NCBI GenBank assembly: GCA_003508005.1
Contig: DNUE01000016.1
Span: forward strand, 12,192-76,191
DNA from: Desulfobulbaceae bacterium
GTDB taxonomy: Bacteria; Desulfobacterota; Desulfobulbia; Desulfobulbales; Desulfobulbaceae
Direction of reading: 5' to 3'
Length of the DNA: 64,000 nt
Shown: positions 1 to 9,849 of the stretch, piece by piece
Layout of the letters: each line of letters opens with the position of its first letter
Position numbering within the stretch: position 1 is the first letter of the stretch
Notes under the pieces: model-generated
Database searches by the model: none
Seen by the model: only the letters and a program-made list of their open reading frames with translations
Told to the model about the DNA's origin: nothing
Translations under genes and position numbers: made by a program

Positions 1-288
1 GGCAGCCGGATGGATGACGTTATTTTCGAGGAATTCAAGGGGACCGGCAACATGGAGTTGGTCCTGGACAGGAAACTGTCCGACCGGCGCATCTATCCCG
101 CTATTGATATCCAGAAATCCGGGACCCGCAAGGAGGACCTGCTCTTGCCGGAAGATGACATGAACCGCATCTGGATTCTGCGCAAGCTCCTTTCCTCCAT
201 GAACCCGGCCGACGCTATGGAATTTCTTCTGGACAAGATGCGTCATACCGAATCAAATGCTGAATTTTTCGCTTCGATGACACGTTGA
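1..288 (+). CDS. rho: Transcription termination factor Rho (C-terminal part)
   Basis: This is the last 95 residues of Rho, the hexameric RNA-dependent ATPase that ends transcription; the rest lies before the window. The frame is open from base 1, reading GSRMDDVIFEEFKGTGNMEL, the end of the RecA-like motor, followed by the conserved AIDIQKSGTRKEDLLL and MWILRK-like stretch (here RIWILRKLLSSM). It stops at TGA 286-288. Internal ATG codons (base 10) are not starts. The rho-rpmE-prfA order that follows is common in this group of bacteria and supports the call. Confidence 0.96.
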   Translation, partial: GSRMDDVIFEEFKGTGNMELVLDRKLSDRRIYPAIDIQKSGTRKEDLLLPEDDMNRIWILRKLLSSMNPADAMEFLLDKMRHTESNAEFFASMTR

Positions 289-391
289 GTGCGGTTTTTT
301 GTTTCAAAAAACATTGCGAAAGGGTAATTATATTCTTTTAAATGATTATCCAGTTTTTATGATGGAATTTTTTTCGGAGGCTGTGACAACG

Positions 392-613
392 GTGAAACCT
401 GACATTCATCCCAAATACCACAAGATTGTTGCCAAATGCGCCTGCGGCGGTGAATATGAACTTGGTTCCGTGGACGAAGAAATCAATGTGGAAATCTGTT
501 CTGCCTGCCATCCCTTTTTCACCGGCAAGCAGAAGCTGGTGGATACGGCAGGCCGTATCGACAAGTTCAACAAGAAATACGCCAAGCATCTGGCAGGTAA
601 AGATCAGAAGTAG
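392..613 (+). CDS. rpmE: 50S ribosomal protein L31, zinc-binding type
   Basis: L31 (73 residues) sits at the subunit interface of the ribosome. The family begins MKPDIHPKY; here the matching start is GTG 392 (read as M, then KPDIHPKY), with GGAGG at 376-380 eleven bases upstream. Longer readings from upstream start codons would add about 30 unrelated residues and are rejected. Zinc ligands C16, C18, C36 and C39 (CAC and CSAC) mark the zinc-bearing C+ paralogue. The C-terminus RIDKFNKKYAK is typical. A strong terminator follows, so rho-rpmE probably ends a transcript. Confidence 0.95.
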   Translation: MKPDIHPKYHKIVAKCACGGEYELGSVDEEINVEICSACHPFFTGKQKLVDTAGRIDKFNKKYAKHLAGKDQK

Positions 614-627
614 ATGTTCTTATTTTT

Positions 628-668
628 AGCCACATGGCAGGGCTTTGCCCGGCCATGTGGCTTTTTTT
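628..668 (+). terminator. Rho-independent terminator after rpmE
   Basis: A perfect 11-bp stem (AGCCACATGGC at 628-638 pairing with GCCATGTGGCT at 652-662) is followed by a run of seven T. It lies 14 bases after the rpmE stop and separates rpmE from prfA. Confidence 0.92.
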
Positions 669-822
669 GTGCTTTTTTAGGGGGGAGGCGGGCAGCTGGG
701 GGCCGATGTCCATTTTTGCCGGAATCGCTTGCAAAGCGATGCCAACGCCGGGCATGTATTGAGGATTGTTAAGATCGTAGTGGCGGATGATCACGGCGTA
801 CAACTACTAATTCGAGTCTGTA

Positions 823-1893
<1,071 letters not shown>

Positions 1894-1939
1894 TGCCGCA
1901 ATCGGTTGGCTGATTTTTCCGGGCAACGGGCCGGCACCC

Positions 1940-2809
1940 ATGAGACAGCTCGCGCAACTCTTCCAGCATACCACGGCCCGACTCGAACAGGCAGGGATCG
2001 AGGATGCGCGCCAGGAAGCGCTGCAGCTCTTCGAGCACTGCCTTGGGCTCGGGCAAAACGACTTGCTCCTGCGTCCGGAACTGGTGGTCGGCGAACAGAA
2101 AGCCGGTCTCCTTGCTATTGCCCTGGCCCGACGCCTGACTAGAGAGCCCCTGCAATACATCACCGGCACCCGTGAATTCTGGTCTCTGGGCTTCATTGTT
2201 ACGCCGGCTGTTCTCATTCCCCGCCCGGAAACCGAATTTCTTCTTGACCGGGTGCTGGCTGTTCTCCGCACGGATGGCTACAACGGCGGTCCGGTACTGG
2301 ATATGTGCACCGGCAGCGGGGTGATCGCCGCAATCCTGGCTCTGGAACTGGACGCCGGGTCGGTCATCGCCGTTGACAGCTCATACGCAGCGCTGCGGGT
2401 CGCGGTGCAGAACTGGAAGCGTCATGGCCGGGATGGGGTCATCCAGCCGCTGTGCGCGGATTTGTTCACGGCCTTCAGGCACAATGCGCGCTTTGAGCTG
2501 ATCGTGGCCAATCCGCCCTATGTCGCAGAGGCGGATCTGGTCACCCTCCAGCCCGAGGTGCGCGACTGGGAGCCGAAAACCGCCTTGTTCGCAGGCCCGC
2601 GAGGGTTTTCCGTCATCGAGCAGCTGGCATGCCATGGACATGAATTTCTGCGGGCGGGCGGCTGGCTTTTTATGGAAATTGGGTCTGACCAGGAAACAGA
2701 GGCGCATTCCCTCTTTACCGGCCAGGCGGAAAAGAGGTATGAGCGTGTCGAGGTGCTCAGGGACTGGTCAGGCCGGCCCCGGGTGCTGCAGGCCAGGAAA
2801 ACAGGTTGA
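1940..2809 (+). CDS. prmC: Release factor glutamine methyltransferase PrmC
   Basis: PrmC transfers a methyl group from S-adenosylmethionine to the glutamine of the GGQ motif of RF1 and RF2, which speeds termination. The 289-residue protein has an N-terminal helical substrate domain, the PRPETE element at 95-100, the SAM-binding DMCTGSGVIA at 121-130 and the catalytic NPPY at 191-194. Its substrate gene prfA is directly upstream. The stop codon is adjacent to murA (5 bases before its ATG), so prfA-prmC-murA are likely cotranscribed. Confidence 0.96.
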   Translation: MRQLAQLFQHTTARLEQAGIEDARQEALQLFEHCLGLGQNDLLLRPELVVGEQKAGLLAIALARRLTREPLQYITGTREFWSLGFIVTPAVLIPRPETEFLLDRVLAVLRTDGYNGGPVLDMCTGSGVIAAILALELDAGSVIAVDSSYAALRVAVQNWKRHGRDGVIQPLCADLFTAFRHNARFELIVANPPYVAEADLVTLQPEVRDWEPKTALFAGPRGFSVIEQLACHGHEFLRAGGWLFMEIGSDQETEAHSLFTGQAEKRYERVEVLRDWSGRPRVLQARKTG

Positions 2810-2814
2810 ATGGA

Positions 2815-4098
2815 ATGGACAAGATACTCATCGAAGGCGGGCATCCTCTCTACGGTACAATGGCGGTCAGCGGCGCCAAGAATGCAGCCCTGCCGCTGAT
2901 GGCGGCGACTCTGCTCTGCCCGGGTCGGCACTGTCTGCATAACGTGCCGGATCTGCGGGACACCCGGACCATGCTCAAGGTGCTGGGAACCCTGGGCGCG
3001 GTCTGGACCAGGGAGGATTCCACCGTCTTCCTGGATACCACAAATCTTACCGGGGCGGAGGCGCCCTACGAACTGGTCAAGACCATGCGCGCCTCGGTGC
3101 TGGTCCTGGGACCGCTGCTCGCCCGGACCGGCTATGCCAGGGTATCTCTGCCCGGTGGCTGCGCCATTGGCGCGCGGCCGATCAACTATCACCTGAAAGG
3201 TTTCGAGCAGCTCGGGGTCAGGACGACTCTGGCGCAAGGGTATGTGGAAGCCGCTGTCAACGGCCGCATGCAGGGCAACGTGGTCTACTTTGATACCCCA
3301 TCGGTCACCGGCACCGAGAATTTGCTCATGGCCTCTGTTTCCGCCTGCGGCACCACGGTCATCAAGAACGCTGCCCGCGAGCCCGAGATCGGCAATCTCA
3401 TCGATCTGCTGACGGCCATGGGCGCTCAGATAGAGGGCCGGGACAGCGACCGGCTTACCATCCATGGCGTGGAAAAACTGCAGCCGGCGGAGATGACCAT
3501 CATCCCCGACCGGATCGAAGCTGGGACATTCATGATTGCCGTTGCCGCCACCGGCGGCGAGGTTGACATCACCGGCTGCAATCCTGCGCATCTGCCTTCA
3601 CTGATCGAAAAGCTGCGCAATGCGGGCGTTCATGTTGAAGCAGGTGAGGGTGTTTTCTCGGTTCGGAGGCCTGTTGCCGCAGGAAACATTCTGGCTTCCC
3701 TGCGCGGCATTGACATCAGGACCATGCCTTTCCCGGGCTTCCCGACAGACCTGCAGGCTCAGTTCATGGCCCTGATGATGACGGCTGAGGGGGTCAGCGT
3801 CATTCATGAGACCATTTTCGAAAACCGATTCATGCACGTGGCGGAACTGCAGCGGATGGGCGCGGATATCAAGATCGACGGCTCCACCGCCATTGTCAAG
3901 GGCCGCAGCAGGGAAAGCCTTTGCGGTGCCCCGCTGATGGCCACGGACCTCAGGGCATCGGCATCGCTGGTTATCGCCGGGCTTACAGCACCTGGCACCA
4001 CCGAGATCTCCAGGATCTATCATTTGGAGCGGGGTTATGAAAACATGGTTGAAAAATTGCGGGGCCTGGGGGCGCTCATCCGGGTGGTCAAGGAATAG
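2815..4098 (+). CDS. murA: UDP-N-acetylglucosamine 1-carboxyvinyltransferase MurA
   Basis: MurA joins enolpyruvate from PEP to UDP-GlcNAc, the first committed step of peptidoglycan synthesis in the cytoplasm. The 427-residue product starts MDKILIEG like E. coli MurA (MDKF), so ATG 2815 is preferred over TTG 2806. Key residues are present: K22 and N23 (SGAKNAAL), the PEP-binding cysteine C116 in SLPGGCAIGARP (the residue attacked by fosfomycin), and FPTDLQAQF carrying the catalytic aspartate. The last 11 bases overlap the end of the convergent kinase gene on the other strand. Confidence 0.97.
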   Translation: MDKILIEGGHPLYGTMAVSGAKNAALPLMAATLLCPGRHCLHNVPDLRDTRTMLKVLGTLGAVWTREDSTVFLDTTNLTGAEAPYELVKTMRASVLVLGPLLARTGYARVSLPGGCAIGARPINYHLKGFEQLGVRTTLAQGYVEAAVNGRMQGNVVYFDTPSVTGTENLLMASVSACGTTVIKNAAREPEIGNLIDLLTAMGAQIEGRDSDRLTIHGVEKLQPAEMTIIPDRIEAGTFMIAVAATGGEVDITGCNPAHLPSLIEKLRNAGVHVEAGEGVFSVRRPVAAGNILASLRGIDIRTMPFPGFPTDLQAQFMALMMTAEGVSVIHETIFENRFMHVAELQRMGADIKIDGSTAIVKGRSRESLCGAPLMATDLRASASLVIAGLTAPGTTEISRIYHLERGYENMVEKLRGLGALIRVVKE

Positions 4099-5794
4099 CC
4101 AGGGGCAGCGGAAACTGGATTCTGACGGTACAGCCCCGCTCCGGGCCCGGGATAAGGGCGATGGTGCCGTTGTGGCTGGCCATGATCTGTCTGACGATGG
4201 TAAGGCCGAGGCCCGCGGTATCCTCACGGGTTGTGAAAAATGGTTCAAAGGCCTTTTCCACGATCCCTGGGTCGACTCCCTCCCCCTGGTCACTGATGTC
4301 AATGATCACCTGCTCGCCCCTCATTCCGTTCGCAAGCATCTCCGTTGCCTGGATGATCACCGGTTCCGGAGAATTTTTCGCGGCATAACAGCTGTTGCGC
4401 AACAGGTGGCGCAAGGCGAGTTGCAGTTGCTGCCGATCGGCATAGATGTCAAGGGCATCGGGGATATCTAGGCGGATCGGGCATGTTCCGGCGTCTTCAC
4501 TGGTCATCAGGGCCACGGTTTCCTCGGCCATGCGCCGAAGGTTGAACCATTGCGGTTCCGGCGTGGACGGCCTTGCGTAATGGAGAAAATCGGTTATGGT
4601 GCTGGACATTCGCTCTGATTCGCGCAGAATGATTTTGGCCAGGCTGTTTTTGACTGAGCGTTCGCCAGGTGCCTGGTCCTCGAGTTCCATGGCCAGGAGC
4701 TGCGCCGAGCCGGATATTGCGGCCAGCGGATTTCTGAAATCATGGGCAATGGAGGCACTCATTTCACCGATCGCCGCCATTTTTTCTGCTTTTCGCATCT
4801 GTTTTTCCATTTTCTCTATCCGGCTGATGTCCTGCAGGGTGATCACCTTGCTGTTGGAAATCGCCGAATTGTCCCGCTCCGTGCCGGAGGGTATGTTCAG
4901 GTTCGCGCACGAGTAGCCAACCCGGATCAACGTCCCGTCTTTACGTTGCAGATCTGCCACCAGCCGTTCCTGGGTTTCTACGGAAATCCTGGGAAATATT
5001 TCATTTAAACGTCGTCTATTGACCTCGTGGGCGGTAAATCCGGTGATGTTCTCTGCCGCGGGATTGAAGGAGGTGATCCGGTCCTGGTCATCAACGGTGA
5101 TGATTCCGGTCAGGATATCATTGAAGATCTGCTTATAGAGCAGCAGCAGGCGGTCGAGTTTGAGTTCGGTCCGGGAGAGCGCATCCTCGGTGGTTCTGAG
5201 CCGGGTGGCGATGATCCCGCTGAGCAGGGCGATCAGAAAAAAGGTGAGGCCGTAGACAGCGAAGATGTTCATGCCTACCAGGAAGTTGTCGACCTCGATA
5301 TAGTATGTTTCATCGTAATAGGAAGGCAGGAGGCCAAGATATTCGCTGGTTAGAACGATGGCGTAGAGGATGGTGGCGCTTGCCGCCGGGATCAGGCCGC
5401 CGATGCGGTACAGAATCAGGCCGCCGGCAATGATCGGCAGAATAAAGACTGATGGAAAGATCGACTGGCTGCAGCCGGTCGCATAGACGAGCAGCGCGAT
5501 AAATACCGTGTCGGAGAGAAGCTGCACCAGGCCGAAGCGGCGCAGGTGCAGAGTCCTTCTCAGCAGGAGAGCTGAGCTGATGGAGTAGACGTAGATACAG
5601 AAAATATAGAGGACGATCAGGGCCGGCGGGGGCAGGATGAGGTGATGCTCCCTTGTATGGAGGAGGAAGGTAATGCCGAGCAGCAGGGTATAGAGGATCA
5701 CCCGGATCAAGAGAAACGAGAGGAGATGTTCGCGCAGCTGCTCGTCGCTGTCCGTGATCGGTTTTATATTTCTGAGCAGATTAGATACGGCCAT
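4088..5794 (-). CDS. Membrane sensor histidine kinase, PilS/NtrB-like
   Basis: A 568-residue two-component kinase. About six hydrophobic segments (roughly residues 28-46, 53-75, 88-106, 111-130, 131-152, 172-197) form a membrane sensor, followed by a PAS domain (about 212-320), a HisKA domain with the phospho-acceptor H351 in SIAHDFRNPL, and a C-terminal ATPase with N-box (RHLLRNS), G1 (DQGEGV), F (FEPFFTTRE) and G2 (GLGLTIV) boxes. This is the layout of PilS. Its partner regulator gene lies 58 bases upstream on the same strand. The signal sensed cannot be told; no pilin genes are in the window. Ends overlapping murA tail to tail by 11 bases. Confidence 0.9.
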   Translation of the reverse strand: MAVSNLLRNIKPITDSDEQLREHLLSFLLIRVILYTLLLGITFLLHTREHHLILPPPALIVLYIFCIYVYSISSALLLRRTLHLRRFGLVQLLSDTVFIALLVYATGCSQSIFPSVFILPIIAGGLILYRIGGLIPAASATILYAIVLTSEYLGLLPSYYDETYYIEVDNFLVGMNIFAVYGLTFFLIALLSGIIATRLRTTEDALSRTELKLDRLLLLYKQIFNDILTGIITVDDQDRITSFNPAAENITGFTAHEVNRRRLNEIFPRISVETQERLVADLQRKDGTLIRVGYSCANLNIPSGTERDNSAISNSKVITLQDISRIEKMEKQMRKAEKMAAIGEMSASIAHDFRNPLAAISGSAQLLAMELEDQAPGERSVKNSLAKIILRESERMSSTITDFLHYARPSTPEPQWFNLRRMAEETVALMTSEDAGTCPIRLDIPDALDIYADRQQLQLALRHLLRNSCYAAKNSPEPVIIQATEMLANGMRGEQVIIDISDQGEGVDPGIVEKAFEPFFTTREDTAGLGLTIVRQIMASHNGTIALIPGPERGCTVRIQFPLPLAIP

Positions 5795-5852
5795 GTTCGG
5801 CTCATGTCTCTGGAAGGTCCAGCCCGGCGTTCGGGCAAGGGGAGGGCGACGG

Positions 5853-7223
5853 TTAATCTATCTCGTACTTTTTGGTTTTATAGCGAAGGGAACGGAAGCT
5901 GATTTTGAGGAGTTCCGCTGCCCGCATCTTGGAATTGTCAGCCCGTTGCAGGGCATGCAGGATCATTTTTTTCTCTACTTTGGCCAGGATATCCTCCAGG
6001 CCCAACGTAAACAGTTCGTTTTCGTCCTGGGCCGCAACAAAATACGCCTCTCCTGTCGATGGCGGGCTGAGCGCCTGGCGGTGCGAAGAAAAATCAAGAC
6101 TGTCGGGCAGGATGATGTTGGAGGATTCAAGGGCTACGCCGCGTTCGATGATATTTTCCAGTTCCCGGACATTGCCGGGAAAGTCGTAGTCCATCAGCAC
6201 TTTCAGGGCGTAGGAGGATATGGTTTGGACATCCTTGCCCAGAAGACGCGAGTATTTTTCCAGGAAATGCTGGACCAGCAAGGGGACGTCCCCCTTGCGT
6301 TCCCGTAAGGGCGGAACCCTGATCGGCACCACCGCCAGCCGGTAGTAAAGGTCTTCCCGGAAGCGGCCGGCAACGATCTCTTTCTCCAGGTCCCGGTTGG
6401 TGGCGGCGATAATCCGGACATTGACCTTGCATGTCCTGGTACTGCCCACCGGCATGAATTCTCTTTCCTGGAGCACACGCAGCAGCTTGGTCTGGATGAT
6501 CGGTGTCAGTTCGCCGATCTCATCCAGGAAGGCGGTGCCGCCATCGGCCAGTTGGAAAAGGCCCTCCTTGTTGGCAATTGCTCCGGTAAATGAGCCCTTG
6601 ACATGGCCGAACAACTCGGACTCCAGCAGGGTCTCGGGAATGGCGCTGCAGGTGATGGGGACAAAGGGGCAGTCGGCAACCCTGCTCAGGCGGTGAATGG
6701 CCTTGGCGACAAGTTCTTTGCCGGTCCCTGATTCGCCGTAGATCAGGACATTGGCAGGGGCCGGAGCGATGCGTTTGATCAGGTCGAAGATCCTGGTCAT
6801 TTCGGGGCTCGAGCCGATTATCTCGCTGAAGTCGTCTGCTGACGTGGTGTTCTGCTCTATACCCTTTCGGGTTGTGGCAGATTTGATCACCCGTTTGATT
6901 TCCTCGATTTTGAAGGGTTTGGTGATATAATCGAACGCGCCGTTTTTCATCGCCTTTACCGCGTCATCCGGAGAGGCGTAGGCAGTAATCATGATCACCG
7001 GCAGCTCGGGTCTGAGTTGTTTCGCCTCGGCCAGCAGTTCCAGACCGTTCATGCCGGACATGCGGATATCGGAGATAATCAGATCAAAATCATGTTTACC
7101 GACAAGGTCGATGGCTATGTTACCATTGGCGGCGGTATGCACGGTGTGCCCGTCTTTTTCCAGCAGGATCCTGAGGAATTCCCGCATGCTTTGTTCGTCG
7201 TCAACGATCAGAATCAAGGACAT
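5853..7223 (-). CDS. Sigma-54-dependent response regulator, PilR/NtrC family
   Basis: A 456-residue activator of sigma-54 promoters. Order of domains: receiver (D52 phosphorylated, VDDE at 7-10, K102 in ITKPF), AAA+ domain with Walker A GESGTGKE at 163-170 and the sigma-54 contact loop GSFTGA at 210-215 (GAFTGA with A to S, a tolerated change), and a Fis-type helix-turn-helix at the C-terminus (MRAAELLKISFRSLRYKTKK). It is the first gene of a pair with the PilS-like kinase downstream. Close relatives control type IV pilin genes, but the target here is unknown. It is transcribed away from tatC. Confidence 0.92.
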   Translation of the reverse strand: MSLILIVDDEQSMREFLRILLEKDGHTVHTAANGNIAIDLVGKHDFDLIISDIRMSGMNGLELLAEAKQLRPELPVIMITAYASPDDAVKAMKNGAFDYITKPFKIEEIKRVIKSATTRKGIEQNTTSADDFSEIIGSSPEMTRIFDLIKRIAPAPANVLIYGESGTGKELVAKAIHRLSRVADCPFVPITCSAIPETLLESELFGHVKGSFTGAIANKEGLFQLADGGTAFLDEIGELTPIIQTKLLRVLQEREFMPVGSTRTCKVNVRIIAATNRDLEKEIVAGRFREDLYYRLAVVPIRVPPLRERKGDVPLLVQHFLEKYSRLLGKDVQTISSYALKVLMDYDFPGNVRELENIIERGVALESSNIILPDSLDFSSHRQALSPPSTGEAYFVAAQDENELFTLGLEDILAKVEKKMILHALQRADNSKMRAAELLKISFRSLRYKTKKYEID

Positions 7224-7503
7224 TGTATTGATTTCATTCTAATTTCGAGATTGGTTTATTTAAATAGTGTAACGTCAGGGTTGCCAGGAAGTCAAACACA
7301 ATCGATTTGTTGAGCGTATCCTCGAATAATACTTTTAGGCTCGCCTCCTTTATTTGGTCGTCTGGATCCGTGCCTCCATCGCAAAATCCCGCGCAAACCA
7401 CCGAAAGGGTGTTCGTGGAGAAGCTCTTCGGTTTACATTGTGATGAGAACAGGTTATGATGTCAACTGTGTCCATCGAATCCGGTTGCCAGAGAAAGCAG
7501 CTT

Positions 7504-8312
7504 ATGCAGGAACAGTTTGACAAACAGACCCTGACCGAGCATCTGCGGGAACTGCGTTCCTGCCTGCTCATATCCCTGGCTGCCGTTGCCGGCGGCTTTG
7601 GTATTGCATACTCCTTCATCCGGCCGATTAGCGACTGGTTTTTCAGACCGCTGGTCCGGGTCCTGCCTGAACACACATCGCTCATCTTCACCTCCTACCA
7701 GGAAGGGTTTTTTTTTATCTGAAGCTCGCCCTGGTCTGCGGGTTGCTGCTGGCCAGTCCGATCATCTTCCTGCAGATCTGGCGCTTTGTCGCCCCGGGTC
7801 TGTATCGCCATGAACAACGGGTGCTGCTGCCCTTTACCGCCATTTCCACCCTCTGTTTCCTGGGCGGCGCCGCCTTCGGCTACTTTATCGTATTTCCCCC
7901 GGCGTTTCGTTTTCTGGTGGGGTATGCCAGCGATACCCTCGAGCCGCTGCCCGCAGTCAGTGAATATTTCTCGCTTTCCTTGCGCTTGCTCCTGGCCTTT
8001 GGTATTATTTTCGAACTGCCGGTGTTTATGGTCTTTCTTGCCAAGATCGGGGCGGTGGACACTGCGCTCCTGAGGCGAAACAGGAAGTATGCGCTGTTGA
8101 TCAGCTTTGTGGTTGCGGCGATTCTTACCCCGACTCCGGATGTGGTTAACCAGCTGTTCATGGCCGGTCCGCTGATGGTGCTGTACGAGGTCAGTATCCT
8201 CGCGGTGGCAGTCTTTGCGCGAAAAAAATTTGTTGGCTTTCAATCGGAGGACGGGGTGGAAGACGAAATCGCGGGGTCTGGATCTGCCGACAGCAATAGC
8301 CAGAATACCTGA
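7504..8312 (+). CDS. tatC: Sec-independent translocase subunit TatC, interrupted by an apparent frameshift
   Basis: TatC is the membrane receptor that binds twin-arginine signal peptides. The first part (from ATG 7504, MQEQFDKQTLTEHLRELR) carries the LTEHLxELR signature and reads to TSYQEGFFFI then stops at 7720-7722. The rest (LKLALVCGLLLASPIIFLQIWRFVAPGLY and onward, with PTPDVVNQ) is in another frame, open to 8312. The switch is at a run of nine T (7708-7716). One more T would restore EGFFFYLKLALV, which matches the family exactly. So the gene is intact apart from this run: sequencing error, a real mutation, or slippage are all possible. The tail after about residue 250 is a charged extension. 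No tatA or tatB gene is in the window. Confidence 0.85.
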
Positions 8313-8508
8313 TTGTTTCGAAAATGGCAGCATGTGGGGAGCGAAGCAGGAAGCCCCGAAAGCACGATGCGCAAGTCCCGAAGATTGATGTTACCTGTGG
8401 TTTGCTGCAGTGACGAGGGATGCAGCGCAGAACGGCGGGCGAGGGGGGGTGTTCCTGCGACACCAACAAAACCTAACTGAACACTGATACCGGTGCAAGG
8501 AGGAATCT

Positions 8509-9789
8509 ATGTCCAGATCAGCAGATTTTGCCAGGGCGCTTGAGATCGGGCGTCCGCCGAATATTCAACGGCTTTTTCCTCATTCCCGCTCCCTGCTTGT
8601 CAGCGGCAAGGTGATCGACCGGGCCATGCTGGCCAAGGGCAAGGCTATGACCATGGCTGCCAACGGCCGCAGCCATATCGTCATTCGCGGGGCGCTGTTG
8701 GCAGCGCAGCGCGCGGATGCGGCCCTGATCATCGAAATAGCCCGTTCTGAAGGCGGTGCCAAGGCCTACTGCGCTACCAATTACTGGAACATGGCCAGAC
8801 AGGTGGATGCGGTCTGCAACGAACTGTCAATTACCGTGCCGGTGGCTATTCATGCAGATCACTACGGGATCAAGAAAGCGGATGATATCCCCTTCGCCAG
8901 AGTGGAGATCCCCTCCCTGTTCGATGCCGGCATTACTTCCATCGCCATTGACGCCTCCCACATGCGTGACGACGATAACCTGCTGGCCAGCATGGAGTTG
9001 GCCCGTCTGCTTCCCTCCTGGGCGGGCTATGAGACCGAGGTCGGCGAGATCAAAGGCAAGCATGGGTTGTCCACCGTGGCCGAGGCCCTGTTTATGGTGC
9101 AGGGACTCAATGCTCACGGGATCTTTCCCGACTGGATCGCCTTGAACAACGGCACCACCCACGGTCTGGAGGCCAGCGACCAGGGGATCCAGGTTGAACG
9201 GACCATGGATATCCACGCAGCCCTGGCCCCATACGGGGTTTCAGGCGCCCAGCACGGCACCTCAGGCAACAGTTCCGAGCGCCTGAGGGCCATTGCCGCC
9301 CGGACCAGGACCACCAAGGCCAATGTGGCCACCGCCCTGCAGATGATTTCCTGGGGCGTCGAGGTCAATGACTACGGCAACGCCTTGCTGGACGGCAACG
9401 GCGACTTCATCAAGGTCAAGGGGGAGGGGGTCACCGAGGAACTGTGGGAGGAGATGAAGGCATATGCCGCCAAGCAGGGCTGGAAGGGCGGCAATTACAA
9501 GAGCCTTAACCTGGTCTTTGAAAACAGGATCATGGGTCAGCCCCGCGAAGTGCGCGAACGGATGGCTGCCCGGGTCGCGGATTTTGTTCACTTCATGCTG
9601 GTCGACGTATTCAATGCCGCCGGTTCGGCCCAGTATGCGCTGGATGTAATCATCCAGGCCGGCTCCCATGACCTCGGACCCAAGGCCGGACTCATGGAAC
9701 AGCCGGAGGAATGGACCGAGGAGAAGATCCGGCAGCGGGCGGCCAATTTGGACGGCGACAAGGGGCCGCAGGGGAGTTTTGATGATTAA
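8509..9789 (+). CDS. Class II (metal-dependent) fructose-bisphosphate aldolase family enzyme
   Basis: A 426-residue TIM-barrel enzyme of the zinc aldolase family, which cleaves fructose 1,6-bisphosphate or a related ketose bisphosphate into two trioses. Visible signature residues are D117-H118 in AIHADHYGI (catalytic Asp and a metal ligand), E177/E180 in ETEVGEIKGKHGL, H218 in NNGTTHG and H249 in GAQHGTSG. The length exceeds that of E. coli FbaA (359) through insertions and a longer C-terminus, so the exact substrate is less sure than the family. Start ATG 8509 has a good ribosome site (AAGGAGGA) about 5 bases upstream. The next gene is an epimerase, 60 bases downstream. Confidence 0.82.
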   Translation: MSRSADFARALEIGRPPNIQRLFPHSRSLLVSGKVIDRAMLAKGKAMTMAANGRSHIVIRGALLAAQRADAALIIEIARSEGGAKAYCATNYWNMARQVDAVCNELSITVPVAIHADHYGIKKADDIPFARVEIPSLFDAGITSIAIDASHMRDDDNLLASMELARLLPSWAGYETEVGEIKGKHGLSTVAEALFMVQGLNAHGIFPDWIALNNGTTHGLEASDQGIQVERTMDIHAALAPYGVSGAQHGTSGNSSERLRAIAARTRTTKANVATALQMISWGVEVNDYGNALLDGNGDFIKVKGEGVTEELWEEMKAYAAKQGWKGGNYKSLNLVFENRIMGQPREVRERMAARVADFVHFMLVDVFNAAGSAQYALDVIIQAGSHDLGPKAGLMEQPEEWTEEKIRQRAANLDGDKGPQGSFDD

Positions 9790-9799
9790 AGGGAAGAGG

Positions 9800-9841
9800 C
9801 TGAAGGCTGAAGACTGAAGACTGAAGACTGAAGACTGAAGG
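9800..9841. repeat. Heptamer tandem repeat CTGAAGA, six units
   Basis: Six back-to-back 7-bp units lie between the aldolase and epimerase genes: CTGAAGG, then CTGAAGA four times, then CTGAAGG. The last unit ends 8 bases before the epimerase ATG, so a change of unit number would alter the distance to that start but no reading frame. A degenerate AGGCTGAAGGCT stretch also lies upstream of lysS (about 43369-43380). Confidence 0.85.
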
Positions 9842-9849
9842 CATACTTG

